Source: JASGMR01 sp963664675 (GTDB taxonomy: Bacteria; Thermotogota; Thermotogae; Petrotogales; Kosmotogaceae). From it: a DNA stretch of 64,000 nt. This document shows, piece by piece, positions 34,316 to 42,668 of this stretch; positions within the stretch are counted from its first letter, which is position 1, and each line of letters begins with the position of its first letter. Both the position numbers and the translations under genes were made by a program. The DNA lies in contig CAXXLB010000014.1 of the NCBI GenBank assembly GCA_963664675.2, forward strand, positions 620,001 to 684,000, in the 5' to 3' direction. Below the pieces are notes generated by a model, which was given only the letters and a program-made list of their open reading frames with translations, was not told the DNA's origin and did not search any database.

Positions 34316-35451
34316 GTTTATTAGAAGTTGTCAATTTAAAAAAATATTTTCCTATAAAGCAGGGTTTTCTTGTTGAAAAAACGGTGGGGTATGTTAAAGC
34401 TGTTGATGATGTTAGTTTTTCAGTTGATAAAAATCAAACGGTTGGAATTGTTGGGGAATCGGGCTGTGGGAAAACAACCATTGGTAAATCTATAGTCAGA
34501 CTGCATGAAATTACAGATGGAGAAGTTCTTTTGAATGACGAAGATACTTCTGTGTATTTTTTCAAAAAAAGAAAGGCCCAGAAATTTATTCAAAAAAATT
34601 ATATTGAAGCCGAAGGATTCAAAGAGGGAAGGAATTTAAAACCCAGCCAAAAAATAGTTTATGATGCGTACAATAAAGCGGATGGAAATCTTGAAAAAAT
34701 CTATGATATTCTGTTTGAAAATATACATAAAAAGAGAAAGGCTTTGAGGAGAAAGGTTCAAATTGTATTTCAGGATCCTATGTCGTCTTTGAATCCTAGA
34801 ATGACCGTGGGGCAGATGCTTATAGAACCTCTCATATTTCATGAAATGGTAAAAACCAGAGACGAGGCGATAAAAGTTGTTAAAGGGTTACTGGAAAAAG
34901 TGGGATTGAAATCATACCATATTGACAGATATCCTCATCAGTTCAGTGGAGGACAGAGGCAGCGAATAGCAGTTGCAAGATCCATCACGGTAAATCCGGA
35001 ACTGATCGTTCTTGACGAGCCGACTTCGGCTCTTGATGTTTCGGTTCAGGCGCAGATAGTTCAGCTACTCCAGAAGCTACAGGAAGACTTAAAAGCAGGT
35101 TACATATTTATTTCGCACAACCTAGCTCTGGTGAGATTCATTTCACAGATTGTCGGGGTAATGTATCTGGGAAAAATGGTTGAGTATGGAGACAGCGAAG
35201 AAGTTTTCGAAGATCCATTGCATCCGTATACCAAGGCTCTATTGGCCGCAGCACCGATCCCCGATCCAGATAAAAAAAGAAATAGAAAAGAACTTATAGG
35301 TGGGCAGGTTCCGAGCCCAATTAACAGACCAAGTGGATGTTTCTTTCATCCCAGATGTAAGTATAAAATGGATATTTGTTCTAAGGAGTATCCTGAAGAA
35401 TATGTCATCAATGAAAAGCATAAGGTAGCGTGTTTTCTTTATAAGAAATAA
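34312..35451 (+). CDS. Oligopeptide ABC transporter ATP-binding protein (OppF/DppF-like)
   Basis: 379 residues, longer than the usual 320-330. Walker A GESGCGKTT, Q-loop FQDPMSSLNP, signature FSGGQRQR, Walker B LVLDEPTSALD and H-loop FISHNL are present. About 60 extra residues, rich in charged and aromatic residues, lie between the Walker A strand and the Q-loop (roughly 85-145). The C-terminal cysteine cluster (CFFHPRCKYKMDIC...ACF) is kept. It overlaps the upstream ATPase by four bases. Confidence 0.93.
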   Translation: MSLLEVVNLKKYFPIKQGFLVEKTVGYVKAVDDVSFSVDKNQTVGIVGESGCGKTTIGKSIVRLHEITDGEVLLNDEDTSVYFFKKRKAQKFIQKNYIEAEGFKEGRNLKPSQKIVYDAYNKADGNLEKIYDILFENIHKKRKALRRKVQIVFQDPMSSLNPRMTVGQMLIEPLIFHEMVKTRDEAIKVVKGLLEKVGLKSYHIDRYPHQFSGGQRQRIAVARSITVNPELIVLDEPTSALDVSVQAQIVQLLQKLQEDLKAGYIFISHNLALVRFISQIVGVMYLGKMVEYGDSEEVFEDPLHPYTKALLAAAPIPDPDKKRNRKELIGGQVPSPINRPSGCFFHPRCKYKMDICSKEYPEEYVINEKHKVACFLYKK

Positions 35452-35484
35452 TAAAAAATTCTATGTTAAGGAGGTAAAGTTTTT

Positions 35485-37215
35485 ATGAAAAAACTTTTAG
35501 TTGTTTTGGCAGTATTTTTTGTAACCGTTAGTATGTTTGCTGCAACAGACTATGCTATAAGAGATTATGCAGGAAACCCAGGTGGGGTATTGAACATTGG
35601 TACTCTTGGAGATCCAAAGACGTTTAACATCGTGTGGGCTCAGGAAACGAGTTCAACGGATATGCTTGATTGGATTGGTTATCATGAGACAACGGGATGT
35701 TTTATCGGAAGCGACCAGGGGGGTATGCAAACTGTTCCTCTATTGGCTACTGATTGGTGGTTCTCCGAAGATGGAAAGACAGCTTATTTTGAATTGAGAG
35801 AGGGAGTATTATGGTCTGATGGAGAGCCTCTCACGATGGAAGATGTTCTTTTCACATTCAACGATGTAATGTTTATTAATGAGATGACTGCAAATGGTAA
35901 TTCGTCCTATTTGGATGCCAACGATGTACTCCCTGTAGTCGAATTAGTTGACGAAAAGACGATTTCCTTCACCTGGACAATTCCTAATGTATGGGGCTGG
36001 AAAGCTGTTGGTGCGACCGATATTCTTCCGAAACATGCGTTAGCAGAAGCAGTTGCAAATGGTACATTGGCAGAAAAGTGGACAGTTGACCAGTTCACAG
36101 ATGTCGTTGGTTGTGGACCATATGTTCCTGAAGAATTTGTTCCTGGTGTTTATGTGAAATTCGTTAAGAACCCTCTTTTCTGGATGAAAGATTCCAACGG
36201 TTATCAGTTACCATATCTGGATGAAATTATCTATACTATAGTTGGTGATCAGAATGCAGAACTGTTGAAGTTCGAAGCTGGTGAATTGGATGAAATAAAT
36301 CCGACCGCAGAAAACTTCCCAAGACTGGCGGAAAAGGCTGAAGAAATGGGTTGGAATACAGTTGTTGGTGGAGTTGCATTGGGTTCTAACTTCATAACAT
36401 TCAACTTCAACGCACCTGATCCTGTAAAGAAAGAATGGTTCAGAAATGCAGATTTCAGAAAAGCCTGGGTTTATGCTCTTGACAGAGCATCGATTATCGA
36501 GACGATTTACAATGGCTTGGGTGCACCACTTTATGGTCCTGTTTCACCTTCAAGCGGATTCTACAATCCTGAAATCGAAGAATATGGTTACAAATATTCA
36601 ATAACGAGGGCAAGACTTTCACTCAAAAAAGGTGGATTTTCCTGGAAAGAAGACGGAACATGTGTTGATGCAAATGGAAATCCTGTAGAATTTGAATTGC
36701 TGACAAATGCTGGAAATACTGCAAGAGAAGCAATTGGTTCTATCATGGCTTCTGCTGGTGAAAAGTTAGGTATCAAAGTTAATTTCACTCCTATAGACTT
36801 TAACACGGTTGTTTCGAAATTGTTGGAACCAAGTTATGAATCTGTTATCATAGGACTTACCGGTTCAGTTGATCCTGGCAGTGGCTGGAACGTATATAGA
36901 ATTGATGGTGGGCTTCATATGTGGAATTACCCTCCTGAATATTCCGAAGCCGTTTCTCCTGAAGAATATGTACTTCCCGACTGGGAAAAGAGAGTTGACG
37001 AAATATTCAGAGAACAGACTGCTGCGGTTGTTGAAGAGGACAGATATAATCTCTTTGCAGAATATCAGGATATTTTCGCTGATGAACAACCCTTAGTATT
37101 TACGATCGCTCAAAATTATCTGTTGGTTTACGATAATACGTTAATGTTGGCTAATGACGATCCTAATCCTGCTGCTGGCGCGTTTTGGCAGAGAGAGGGA
37201 ATATACTGGAAATAA
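35485..37215 (+). CDS. Peptide/oligosaccharide ABC transporter substrate-binding protein (SBP family 5)
   Basis: A 576-residue periplasmic protein. A signal peptide (MKKLLVVLAVFFVTVSMFA, cleavage before ATDYA) lacks a lipobox, as is common in Thermotogota. The family-5 pattern GGVLNIGTLGDPKTFN, then YFELREGVLWSDGEPLTMEDV, FVKNPLFW, and FRKAWVYALDRASI is clear. Members carry peptides or, in Thermotogota, often oligosaccharides; the ligand is not predictable here. Base composition is richer in GC than in the neighbouring housekeeping genes, as expected for a highly expressed gene. Confidence 0.93.
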   Translation: MKKLLVVLAVFFVTVSMFAATDYAIRDYAGNPGGVLNIGTLGDPKTFNIVWAQETSSTDMLDWIGYHETTGCFIGSDQGGMQTVPLLATDWWFSEDGKTAYFELREGVLWSDGEPLTMEDVLFTFNDVMFINEMTANGNSSYLDANDVLPVVELVDEKTISFTWTIPNVWGWKAVGATDILPKHALAEAVANGTLAEKWTVDQFTDVVGCGPYVPEEFVPGVYVKFVKNPLFWMKDSNGYQLPYLDEIIYTIVGDQNAELLKFEAGELDEINPTAENFPRLAEKAEEMGWNTVVGGVALGSNFITFNFNAPDPVKKEWFRNADFRKAWVYALDRASIIETIYNGLGAPLYGPVSPSSGFYNPEIEEYGYKYSITRARLSLKKGGFSWKEDGTCVDANGNPVEFELLTNAGNTAREAIGSIMASAGEKLGIKVNFTPIDFNTVVSKLLEPSYESVIIGLTGSVDPGSGWNVYRIDGGLHMWNYPPEYSEAVSPEEYVLPDWEKRVDEIFREQTAAVVEEDRYNLFAEYQDIFADEQPLVFTIAQNYLLVYDNTLMLANDDPNPAAGAFWQREGIYWK

Positions 37216-37234
37216 TTACGGATTCTTTATTTTA

Positions 37235-37256
37235 GAGCGGGTTGTAAGACCCGCTC
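37235..37256 (+). repeat. Intercistronic stem-loop after the binding-protein gene
   Basis: GAGCGGGT (37235-37242) pairs perfectly with ACCCGCTC (37249-37256). No good T run follows, so it more likely protects the binding-protein mRNA or partially reduces readthrough into the permease genes than fully terminates. Confidence 0.7.
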
Positions 37257-37283
37257 ATTAATTGAATTTTGGGAGGCTACGAA

Positions 37284-38255
37284 GTGTTAAGATATATAGT
37301 TAGGAGGATTATTCTCGCGATCCCGGTTTTATTGGGTGTTTCGATTCTCGCTTTTTTAGTAATTTCTGCGGCTCCGGGAGATTTTTTAGATCAATACAGA
37401 TTGAATCCTTCGATAAGCAAAGATAAAGTAGAGCAGATGGAAAGGCAATTTGGTTTTGATAAGTCTGTTGTCGTTCAGTATTTTAACTGGTTGGGTCAGG
37501 TTGTCCAGGGAAATTTTGGATATTCATTCACTTACCGAATTCCCGTTTTTAATCTTATTTGGGGAAGGCTGGCGGCGACTTTGGCATTGAGTATTTCTAC
37601 AATGATTTTTGCATGGGGGATTGGTATCCCACTTGGCATTTATTCTGCATTACATAAATATTCATTTGGAGATCAGACTATTTCCTTTATCGCTTTTATT
37701 GGAATATCAATACCAAATTTCTTTTTTGCGCTTTTATGGCTTTTTATGTCGGCAAAAACAGGATGGTTTCCCATCGGTGGCTATATATCAACGAACTATA
37801 ATGAGTTGTCTTTTTTTGGTAAGGCCGGTGATTTGATGTGGCATCTGGTCGGTCCCATGGTTACTTTGGGTACGGCACAGTTGGCCGGTATAATGAGGCA
37901 GATGAGGGGTCAACTTCTTGATAATCTGAAAATGGATTTCGTTACTTTTGCCCGTGCAAAGGGAATGCCGGAAAAAAATGTAATAAAAAAACACGCGATC
38001 AGAAATGCAATCAACCCCATAATCACTATGATAGGTTACACGCTGGCTGCTTTGCTGGGTGGTGCTGTGTTAACCGAATCGGTATTTAGTTGGCCGGGAA
38101 TGGGAAGATTGGTTATCGATGCTTTGAGGCAACAGGACTTATTCCTGGTTATGGCCAGTTTACTTTTGAGTTCTATAATGTTGATAGTTGGAAATTTAAT
38201 TGCGGACATACTGTTGGCCTGGGTTGATCCAAGAATAAGGTTTAGGCTTAGTTAG
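37284..38255 (+). CDS. Oligopeptide ABC transporter permease (OppB/DppB-like)
   Basis: A 323-residue inner-membrane permease with about six transmembrane helices. It starts LRYIVRRIILAIPVLLGV, the typical DppB opening, and has the coupling EAA-like loop FVTFARAKGMPEKNVIKKHAIRNA. The GTG at 37284 is supported by GGGAGG at 37271-37276. Confidence 0.93.
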   Translation: MLRYIVRRIILAIPVLLGVSILAFLVISAAPGDFLDQYRLNPSISKDKVEQMERQFGFDKSVVVQYFNWLGQVVQGNFGYSFTYRIPVFNLIWGRLAATLALSISTMIFAWGIGIPLGIYSALHKYSFGDQTISFIAFIGISIPNFFFALLWLFMSAKTGWFPIGGYISTNYNELSFFGKAGDLMWHLVGPMVTLGTAQLAGIMRQMRGQLLDNLKMDFVTFARAKGMPEKNVIKKHAIRNAINPIITMIGYTLAALLGGAVLTESVFSWPGMGRLVIDALRQQDLFLVMASLLLSSIMLIVGNLIADILLAWVDPRIRFRLS

Positions 38256-38265
38256 GAGCGGTTTG

Positions 38266-39909
38266 ATGAAAAAAAGAAAACAGGAAATAAACAGCGAGGA
38301 AGTTAAAAAAGAAGATTTGTTTGAAGTAAAATATATGACGAGATGGCAACTGGTGTGGAGAGCCTTAAGAAAGCACAAACTCGGATTGTTATCACTCTGG
38401 ATACTCGCTATCATGTATTTGATGGCAATTTTCGCCGATTTTCTGGCACCTGTAGATCCGTATGCTCAGGTTCAGAATAATGGTTTCGCTCCTCCTTCCG
38501 ATGTCCACTGGACGGATGAGGATGGAAATTTTTCATTTCCTTACATATATCAATGGAGTGTGGAGAGAAATCCTGCAACGTTTAGGACGACATTTGTCGA
38601 AGCGACGACCGTTGAAAAAATCTCTTTGATTAATGGAAAAACGGGCGCTGAAGAAACTTATATAGATGGAGAAAATTCTATCGGAATCTGGTTTGCCATA
38701 GAAGAGCAGAAATATGCAGTAGATGCCGAAGGAAACAGAGCCGATTTGGGAAGTCCGGATTATGCTAATACTCAAACTTTGAAATTGAGTGAGATGGGTA
38801 TCTTTGAGAAACCGGTTTTGGTGGATGAAACCAGCGAAAATGCCTTGACATCAATTACTCCCACCAGATATCGTACGTTGAACGATATCGGTGAACCCGT
38901 CGGTATTTATACCGAGAAAACTCTGAAGAGGGTTTTTATTCAGCATGGAAAAGAATTAGAGGATGTGGTCAAAGAATCGATTGCTATGTATAACGAATTT
39001 CTGGATGAAGGTGAGGATGTAGAGCTTATAAAGGAATTTTTGAGTGAAGTCGGAATATCTCCCGATCTAGTTTATGCTATGGATGAACCTGAAATTTTAG
39101 AGTTCACTACCAAGAAGTATCCTCTGAAGTTCTTTGTTTCATCGTGGGAATACAAATTGTTGGGGTTCATACCGATGAACCTTCATCTGTTCGGTACCGA
39201 ATTGCCCGCCAGATATCTGCCGTTTGGTGCGGATAAATATGGCAGAGGATTGCTTTCAAGAATTTTATTCGGATCGAGAATTTCCATGACTATAGGGCTT
39301 TTTGGTATTGCAATCACGTTCTCGCTCGGACTGCTGATTGGTGGAGCGGCAGGCTTTTATGGTGGTGCCGCTGATGAAGTTTTAATGAGGGTAACGGAGA
39401 TACTGATGTCGATACCTGGATTCTATTTGCTTATATCATTGAGATCCGTTTTGCCAACGGGGTTACCGTCGAGTATAACCTATCTGATGATTATAGTAAT
39501 ATTGAGTCTGATTGGCTGGACAGGGATGTCAAGGGTCATCAGAGGAATGGTGCTCTCCCTTAAAAGCAGGGAATATGTTCAGGCCGCCATTGCTATGGGA
39601 TATCCGGATAGAAGAGTAATTATGAAACATATAATTCCGAATACAGCCACTTACATAATAGTGGCAGCAACTTTATCCATACCCAGTTATATTATAGGAG
39701 AGGCTGGATTGAGTTTCCTTGGATTGGGTATTCAGGAACCATCTGCGAGTTGGGGACTGATGCTTTCTCAGGCTCAGAATATAAAAGTAATGACCGAAGC
39801 TCCATGGTTACTGATCCCCGGAATATTTATTTTTATAGTCGTTATGGCGTTCAATCTTCTTGGGGATGCCCTGAGAGATGCTTTGGATCCAAGATCGCTA
39901 GGATATTAA
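38266..39909 (+). CDS. Oligopeptide ABC transporter permease (OppC/DppC-like) with a large periplasmic insertion
   Basis: 547 residues, nearly twice the usual ~300. The N-terminal helix (LGLLSLWILAIMYLMAIFADFLAP) is normal. The canonical continuation FGADKYGRGLLSRILFGSRIS appears only about 240 residues later, after which the permease core is complete, with the coupling loop YVQAAIAMGYPDRRVIMKH and a C-terminal NLLGDALRDALDPR. The inserted segment (about residues 70-310) is acidic and hydrophilic, so it should lie outside the membrane between helices 1 and 2. Its role is unknown; contact with the binding protein is a reasonable guess. Confidence 0.9.
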   Translation: MKKRKQEINSEEVKKEDLFEVKYMTRWQLVWRALRKHKLGLLSLWILAIMYLMAIFADFLAPVDPYAQVQNNGFAPPSDVHWTDEDGNFSFPYIYQWSVERNPATFRTTFVEATTVEKISLINGKTGAEETYIDGENSIGIWFAIEEQKYAVDAEGNRADLGSPDYANTQTLKLSEMGIFEKPVLVDETSENALTSITPTRYRTLNDIGEPVGIYTEKTLKRVFIQHGKELEDVVKESIAMYNEFLDEGEDVELIKEFLSEVGISPDLVYAMDEPEILEFTTKKYPLKFFVSSWEYKLLGFIPMNLHLFGTELPARYLPFGADKYGRGLLSRILFGSRISMTIGLFGIAITFSLGLLIGGAAGFYGGAADEVLMRVTEILMSIPGFYLLISLRSVLPTGLPSSITYLMIIVILSLIGWTGMSRVIRGMVLSLKSREYVQAAIAMGYPDRRVIMKHIIPNTATYIIVAATLSIPSYIIGEAGLSFLGLGIQEPSASWGLMLSQAQNIKVMTEAPWLLIPGIFIFIVVMAFNLLGDALRDALDPRSLGY

Positions 39910-39942
39910 TTCAATAATCAAAATATAAATAGAGAAAAATAT

Positions 39943-39969
39943 AAGAGCGGATTAGATCCGCTCTTTTTT
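39943..39969 (+). terminator. Terminator of the Opp operon
   Basis: AAGAGCGGAT (39943-39952) pairs perfectly with ATCCGCTCTT (39956-39965), then TTTT. Confidence 0.92.
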
Positions 39970-40023
39970 ATGTGATTATAAATTTATTATATTCGGTGGT
40001 TGAGAATAACAGAGAATATTTTC

Positions 40024-40980
40024 TCAAAAAAGCCCTTTGATTTCTGTAAAGTATTTTTTCAACACTCTGTTAACTCTAAAAGTGTTTATTCTACTCGATT
40101 CACCGACTTTTTCAATATCAAAAAAAACTAATCCCGGATGTCTGTTTTGCATTGGCCAGGTATTATCATTCCTCTTTTTCTTCATTATTATTTTAATCGC
40201 ATCGCCCATTCTTTCATCGTAATTGACATCTGCGTTTGAAAAATATTCCATGGCTTTCAGTATGTCATATTTCCATCTGGGTGGAAAGGATAACAGTTTA
40301 AATTTTTCATTCATTACTTTTCCCGTTTTGGAAGATTTAAATAATCTATGAGATAGAAGAAATTCCTGTCCGTCCTTTTCCATTCTTTCAATACTTTCTC
40401 TTTTATAATCACTGATTTTCTTGAATTCATGAAATGATTCTAAAACGCTTAAAGTAGTGTGAACGGAGCTATGAGTATCCATTAACCTGCAATTCCATCC
40501 TCCATCTTTGAACTGAGTTTTTATAAAAAAATCTATCATTTTCTCCATTTTTTTGTCAACAATTTTGAAATATGAAAGCATTGCCAACAGCATCGCCGTT
40601 ACGCAGACATCACAACCTTTTTTTGTTTTTCCGTAACTTATGCAGTTGGTTTTTTCATAAAAACCCTCATTTAAAAGCAATCTGGCGGCGCTGGCACATT
40701 TTATATTATTTGGATTCACTTCCAGCCTGGTCAATAACAAAAGAGTGTAGTGAGTTGAAGTCCATTTTGGAGAATATAACCTGTTTGACCAGGTGAAATT
40801 CTTTTCCTGTAAATCCAGTAATTCTTTTATCCAACCACCGCTTTCGGCCTTTTCTTGGAGAGAAAGGAGTTTGTCGTCAAGTGTGTTCAGAAGATATTTA
40901 TTCGTTAAAAATACGACGGAGGGATCTCCCATTAAAAGCCAGTTTTTAACTTCTTCATCGAGAAAATAATGATCATTCAT
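40024..40980 (-). CDS. Prenyltransferase/squalene-cyclase-repeat-like helical toroid protein, function unknown
   Basis: 318 residues from the ATG at 40980. Two stretches, GGWIKELLDLQEKNFTW and DGGWNCRLMDTHSSVHTTL, resemble the Q-W type repeats of alpha/alpha-toroid proteins (squalene cyclases, prenyltransferases). The DxDD motif of cyclases is absent, so enzymatic terpene cyclisation is not supported. Cysteines in KGCDVC could bind metal. It overlaps the upstream macro-domain gene by eight bases, so the two are made together. The frame is open back to 41046, but that part lies within the macro gene. Confidence 0.6.
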   Translation of the reverse strand: MNDHYFLDEEVKNWLLMGDPSVVFLTNKYLLNTLDDKLLSLQEKAESGGWIKELLDLQEKNFTWSNRLYSPKWTSTHYTLLLLTRLEVNPNNIKCASAARLLLNEGFYEKTNCISYGKTKKGCDVCVTAMLLAMLSYFKIVDKKMEKMIDFFIKTQFKDGGWNCRLMDTHSSVHTTLSVLESFHEFKKISDYKRESIERMEKDGQEFLLSHRLFKSSKTGKVMNEKFKLLSFPPRWKYDILKAMEYFSNADVNYDERMGDAIKIIMKKKRNDNTWPMQNRHPGLVFFDIEKVGESSRINTFRVNRVLKKYFTEIKGLF

Positions 40981-41509
40981 AACTTTCACTTCCCTGAAAT
41001 ATATTTTTATATTCTTCGTTATAAATATTGAAAGTTTTTTCATCAAAAAGAACTATAAAAAGTTTATTCAGATAATTGAGATTATTCAAAGTGGATTTTA
41101 TTTCAGCGAACGCAATTCTTGATGCTCGCCTGACCGGAAACTGATAGACCCCGGTACTGATGGAGGGAAAAGCGATGGAACGTAATTTGTTTTTTTCTGC
41201 CAGCAAGAGAGAATTTTTGTAACAACTCCTGAGCAATTCATCTTCATTATATCTTCCGTTACTCCAGATTGGTCCGACCGTATGTATTACCCATTTTGCT
41301 TTTAAATTGTAACCCTTTGTTATTTTTGCCTGACCAGTTTGACAGCCGTTAAGAGTTTTACATTCTTCAAGAAGTTCTTTTCCGGCAGCCCTGTGTATAG
41401 CACCGTCAACACCTCCACCTCCAAGAAGAGAATTGTTGGCAGCATTTACAATGGCATCTGTAGCCATGTTTATTATATTGCCTTTAATGATTAAAATATT
41501 CTTGTACAT
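40973..41509 (-). CDS. Macro-domain protein (ADP-ribose-binding, YmdB-like)
   Basis: A 178-residue macro domain. It has the characteristic GNIINMATDAIVNAANNSLL, GGGVDGAIHRAAG, WVIHTVGP and FPSISTGVYQFPV motifs, covering the ADP-ribose pocket and the Asn/Gly residues needed for deacetylase or de-ADP-ribosylase activity. Relatives hydrolyse O-acetyl-ADP-ribose or remove mono-ADP-ribose. No ADP-ribosyltransferase is visible in the window. Its tight coupling to the toroid protein is the only context clue. Confidence 0.92.
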   Translation of the reverse strand: MYKNILIIKGNIINMATDAIVNAANNSLLGGGGVDGAIHRAAGKELLEECKTLNGCQTGQAKITKGYNLKAKWVIHTVGPIWSNGRYNEDELLRSCYKNSLLLAEKNKLRSIAFPSISTGVYQFPVRRASRIAFAEIKSTLNNLNYLNKLFIVLFDEKTFNIYNEEYKNIFQGSESYE

Positions 41510-41604
41510 CGCTCATTTTCCATGAAAAAGTTTTTTAATAACAAAATTATACAACAAAAGGGTTGCGAAAAAGCTTCTCTGAGTGGGTGAAATAAAAATT
41601 TTAT

Positions 41605-42261
41605 TCACACAGGTTGAAATAAATGAGAAGTGTTGTTCCAATCTATCAGATCAATTTGGATCTTCTTTGTAGTTTTATTTATGTCACAAATTGTTATCGA
41701 ACAGTTATCAACATGATTACCGTGTTCTGAATAAAAATCCAGATGATTAACGTTATCACATATCAAAGGTAGTGCACCTGAAATAATTCCCCCATGTGCC
41801 ACTACAAGAATGGTTTTTTCAACACTGAGGTCAATAATATCCATAATTCCATTTCTCATTCTATCGACTAGGGCAATTAAATTTTCTCCGCCTTCAAAAG
41901 GCATTTCTATATTTCCCTTTCTCCAGTTATTTATAACGGTGTTATAAGATTCAAGATATTTGTCTTCAATTGGTTTTCCCTCGAGCAGACCGAGATTCAG
42001 TTCGTTGAATTTTTCATTCTTTAAAATTGATAAATTTTTCGGTTTTACAATAAATTTTGCGGTTCTGTAGGCTCTCAGAATCTGAGATGAATAAACCGAA
42101 TCTATTTTAATATTTTTAAAAAATTCAGAGGTATATTTTGCCTGTTCTATTCCCTTTTCTGTTAAGTTGTAATTAGCCTCAGGTTTATGAGTAAAAACTT
42201 TTGTCGCGTTCGCTTCGCTTTCTCCGTGTCTTACAAAATATATTCTGTTTATAACAATCAC
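41605..42261 (-). CDS. Histidine phosphatase family protein
   Basis: 218 residues of the phosphoglycerate-mutase-like superfamily. It has the catalytic RHGESEAN motif at the N-terminus, VYSSQILRAYRTA, FNELNLGLLEGKP, and the second catalytic histidine in VVAHGGII. This is the PhoE/cofactor-independent phosphatase pattern rather than a glycolytic mutase. The substrate is unknown. A weak A/T-rich hairpin (about 41587-41608) may terminate it. Confidence 0.88.
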   Translation of the reverse strand: MIVINRIYFVRHGESEANATKVFTHKPEANYNLTEKGIEQAKYTSEFFKNIKIDSVYSSQILRAYRTAKFIVKPKNLSILKNEKFNELNLGLLEGKPIEDKYLESYNTVINNWRKGNIEMPFEGGENLIALVDRMRNGIMDIIDLSVEKTILVVAHGGIISGALPLICDNVNHLDFYSEHGNHVDNCSITICDINKTTKKIQIDLIDWNNTSHLFQPV

Positions 42262-42668
42262 CTTCTTTTTACAAATTTCAAAACGAATTATAGCACGAAT
42301 TAATTATTTAAAAATTAAGTAATTTCAGAATAAATTATCTTTACATATTTTTTATAACAATAGGAAAAAATCATCTTTTTGTTGTTTTAATACTGTTTTA
42401 GTTTATCTTTTCTGTACTGAATAAAATACATGGAAATTGTATTTCGAAATTTTTGAATAAAGATTAATAACACGCTTTTTATTCAACTTTAAATGTTTAC
42501 CCTTTAAATAAATTTAACATTATTTAATATTTTCAAACCAATTTTCAATATTTTAATAAAAATGGATTGTCCTACAAATTTTTTAGCTTGGTTGTATTGT
42601 ACAATTTTAAAGAGGTACGAGGTGATTTTTCAAAATAATTCTTAATTCTTTTGATATAATATTTCGAG
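42262..42668. other. AT-rich intergenic region upstream of the RND exporter gene
   Basis: About 400 bases without an ORF of note between divergent genes. It contains a TATAAT at 42655-42660 for the rightward gene and a direct repeat of CGAGGTGATT at 42618-42627 and 42665-42674. No RNA gene or strong hairpin is visible. Confidence 0.6.
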
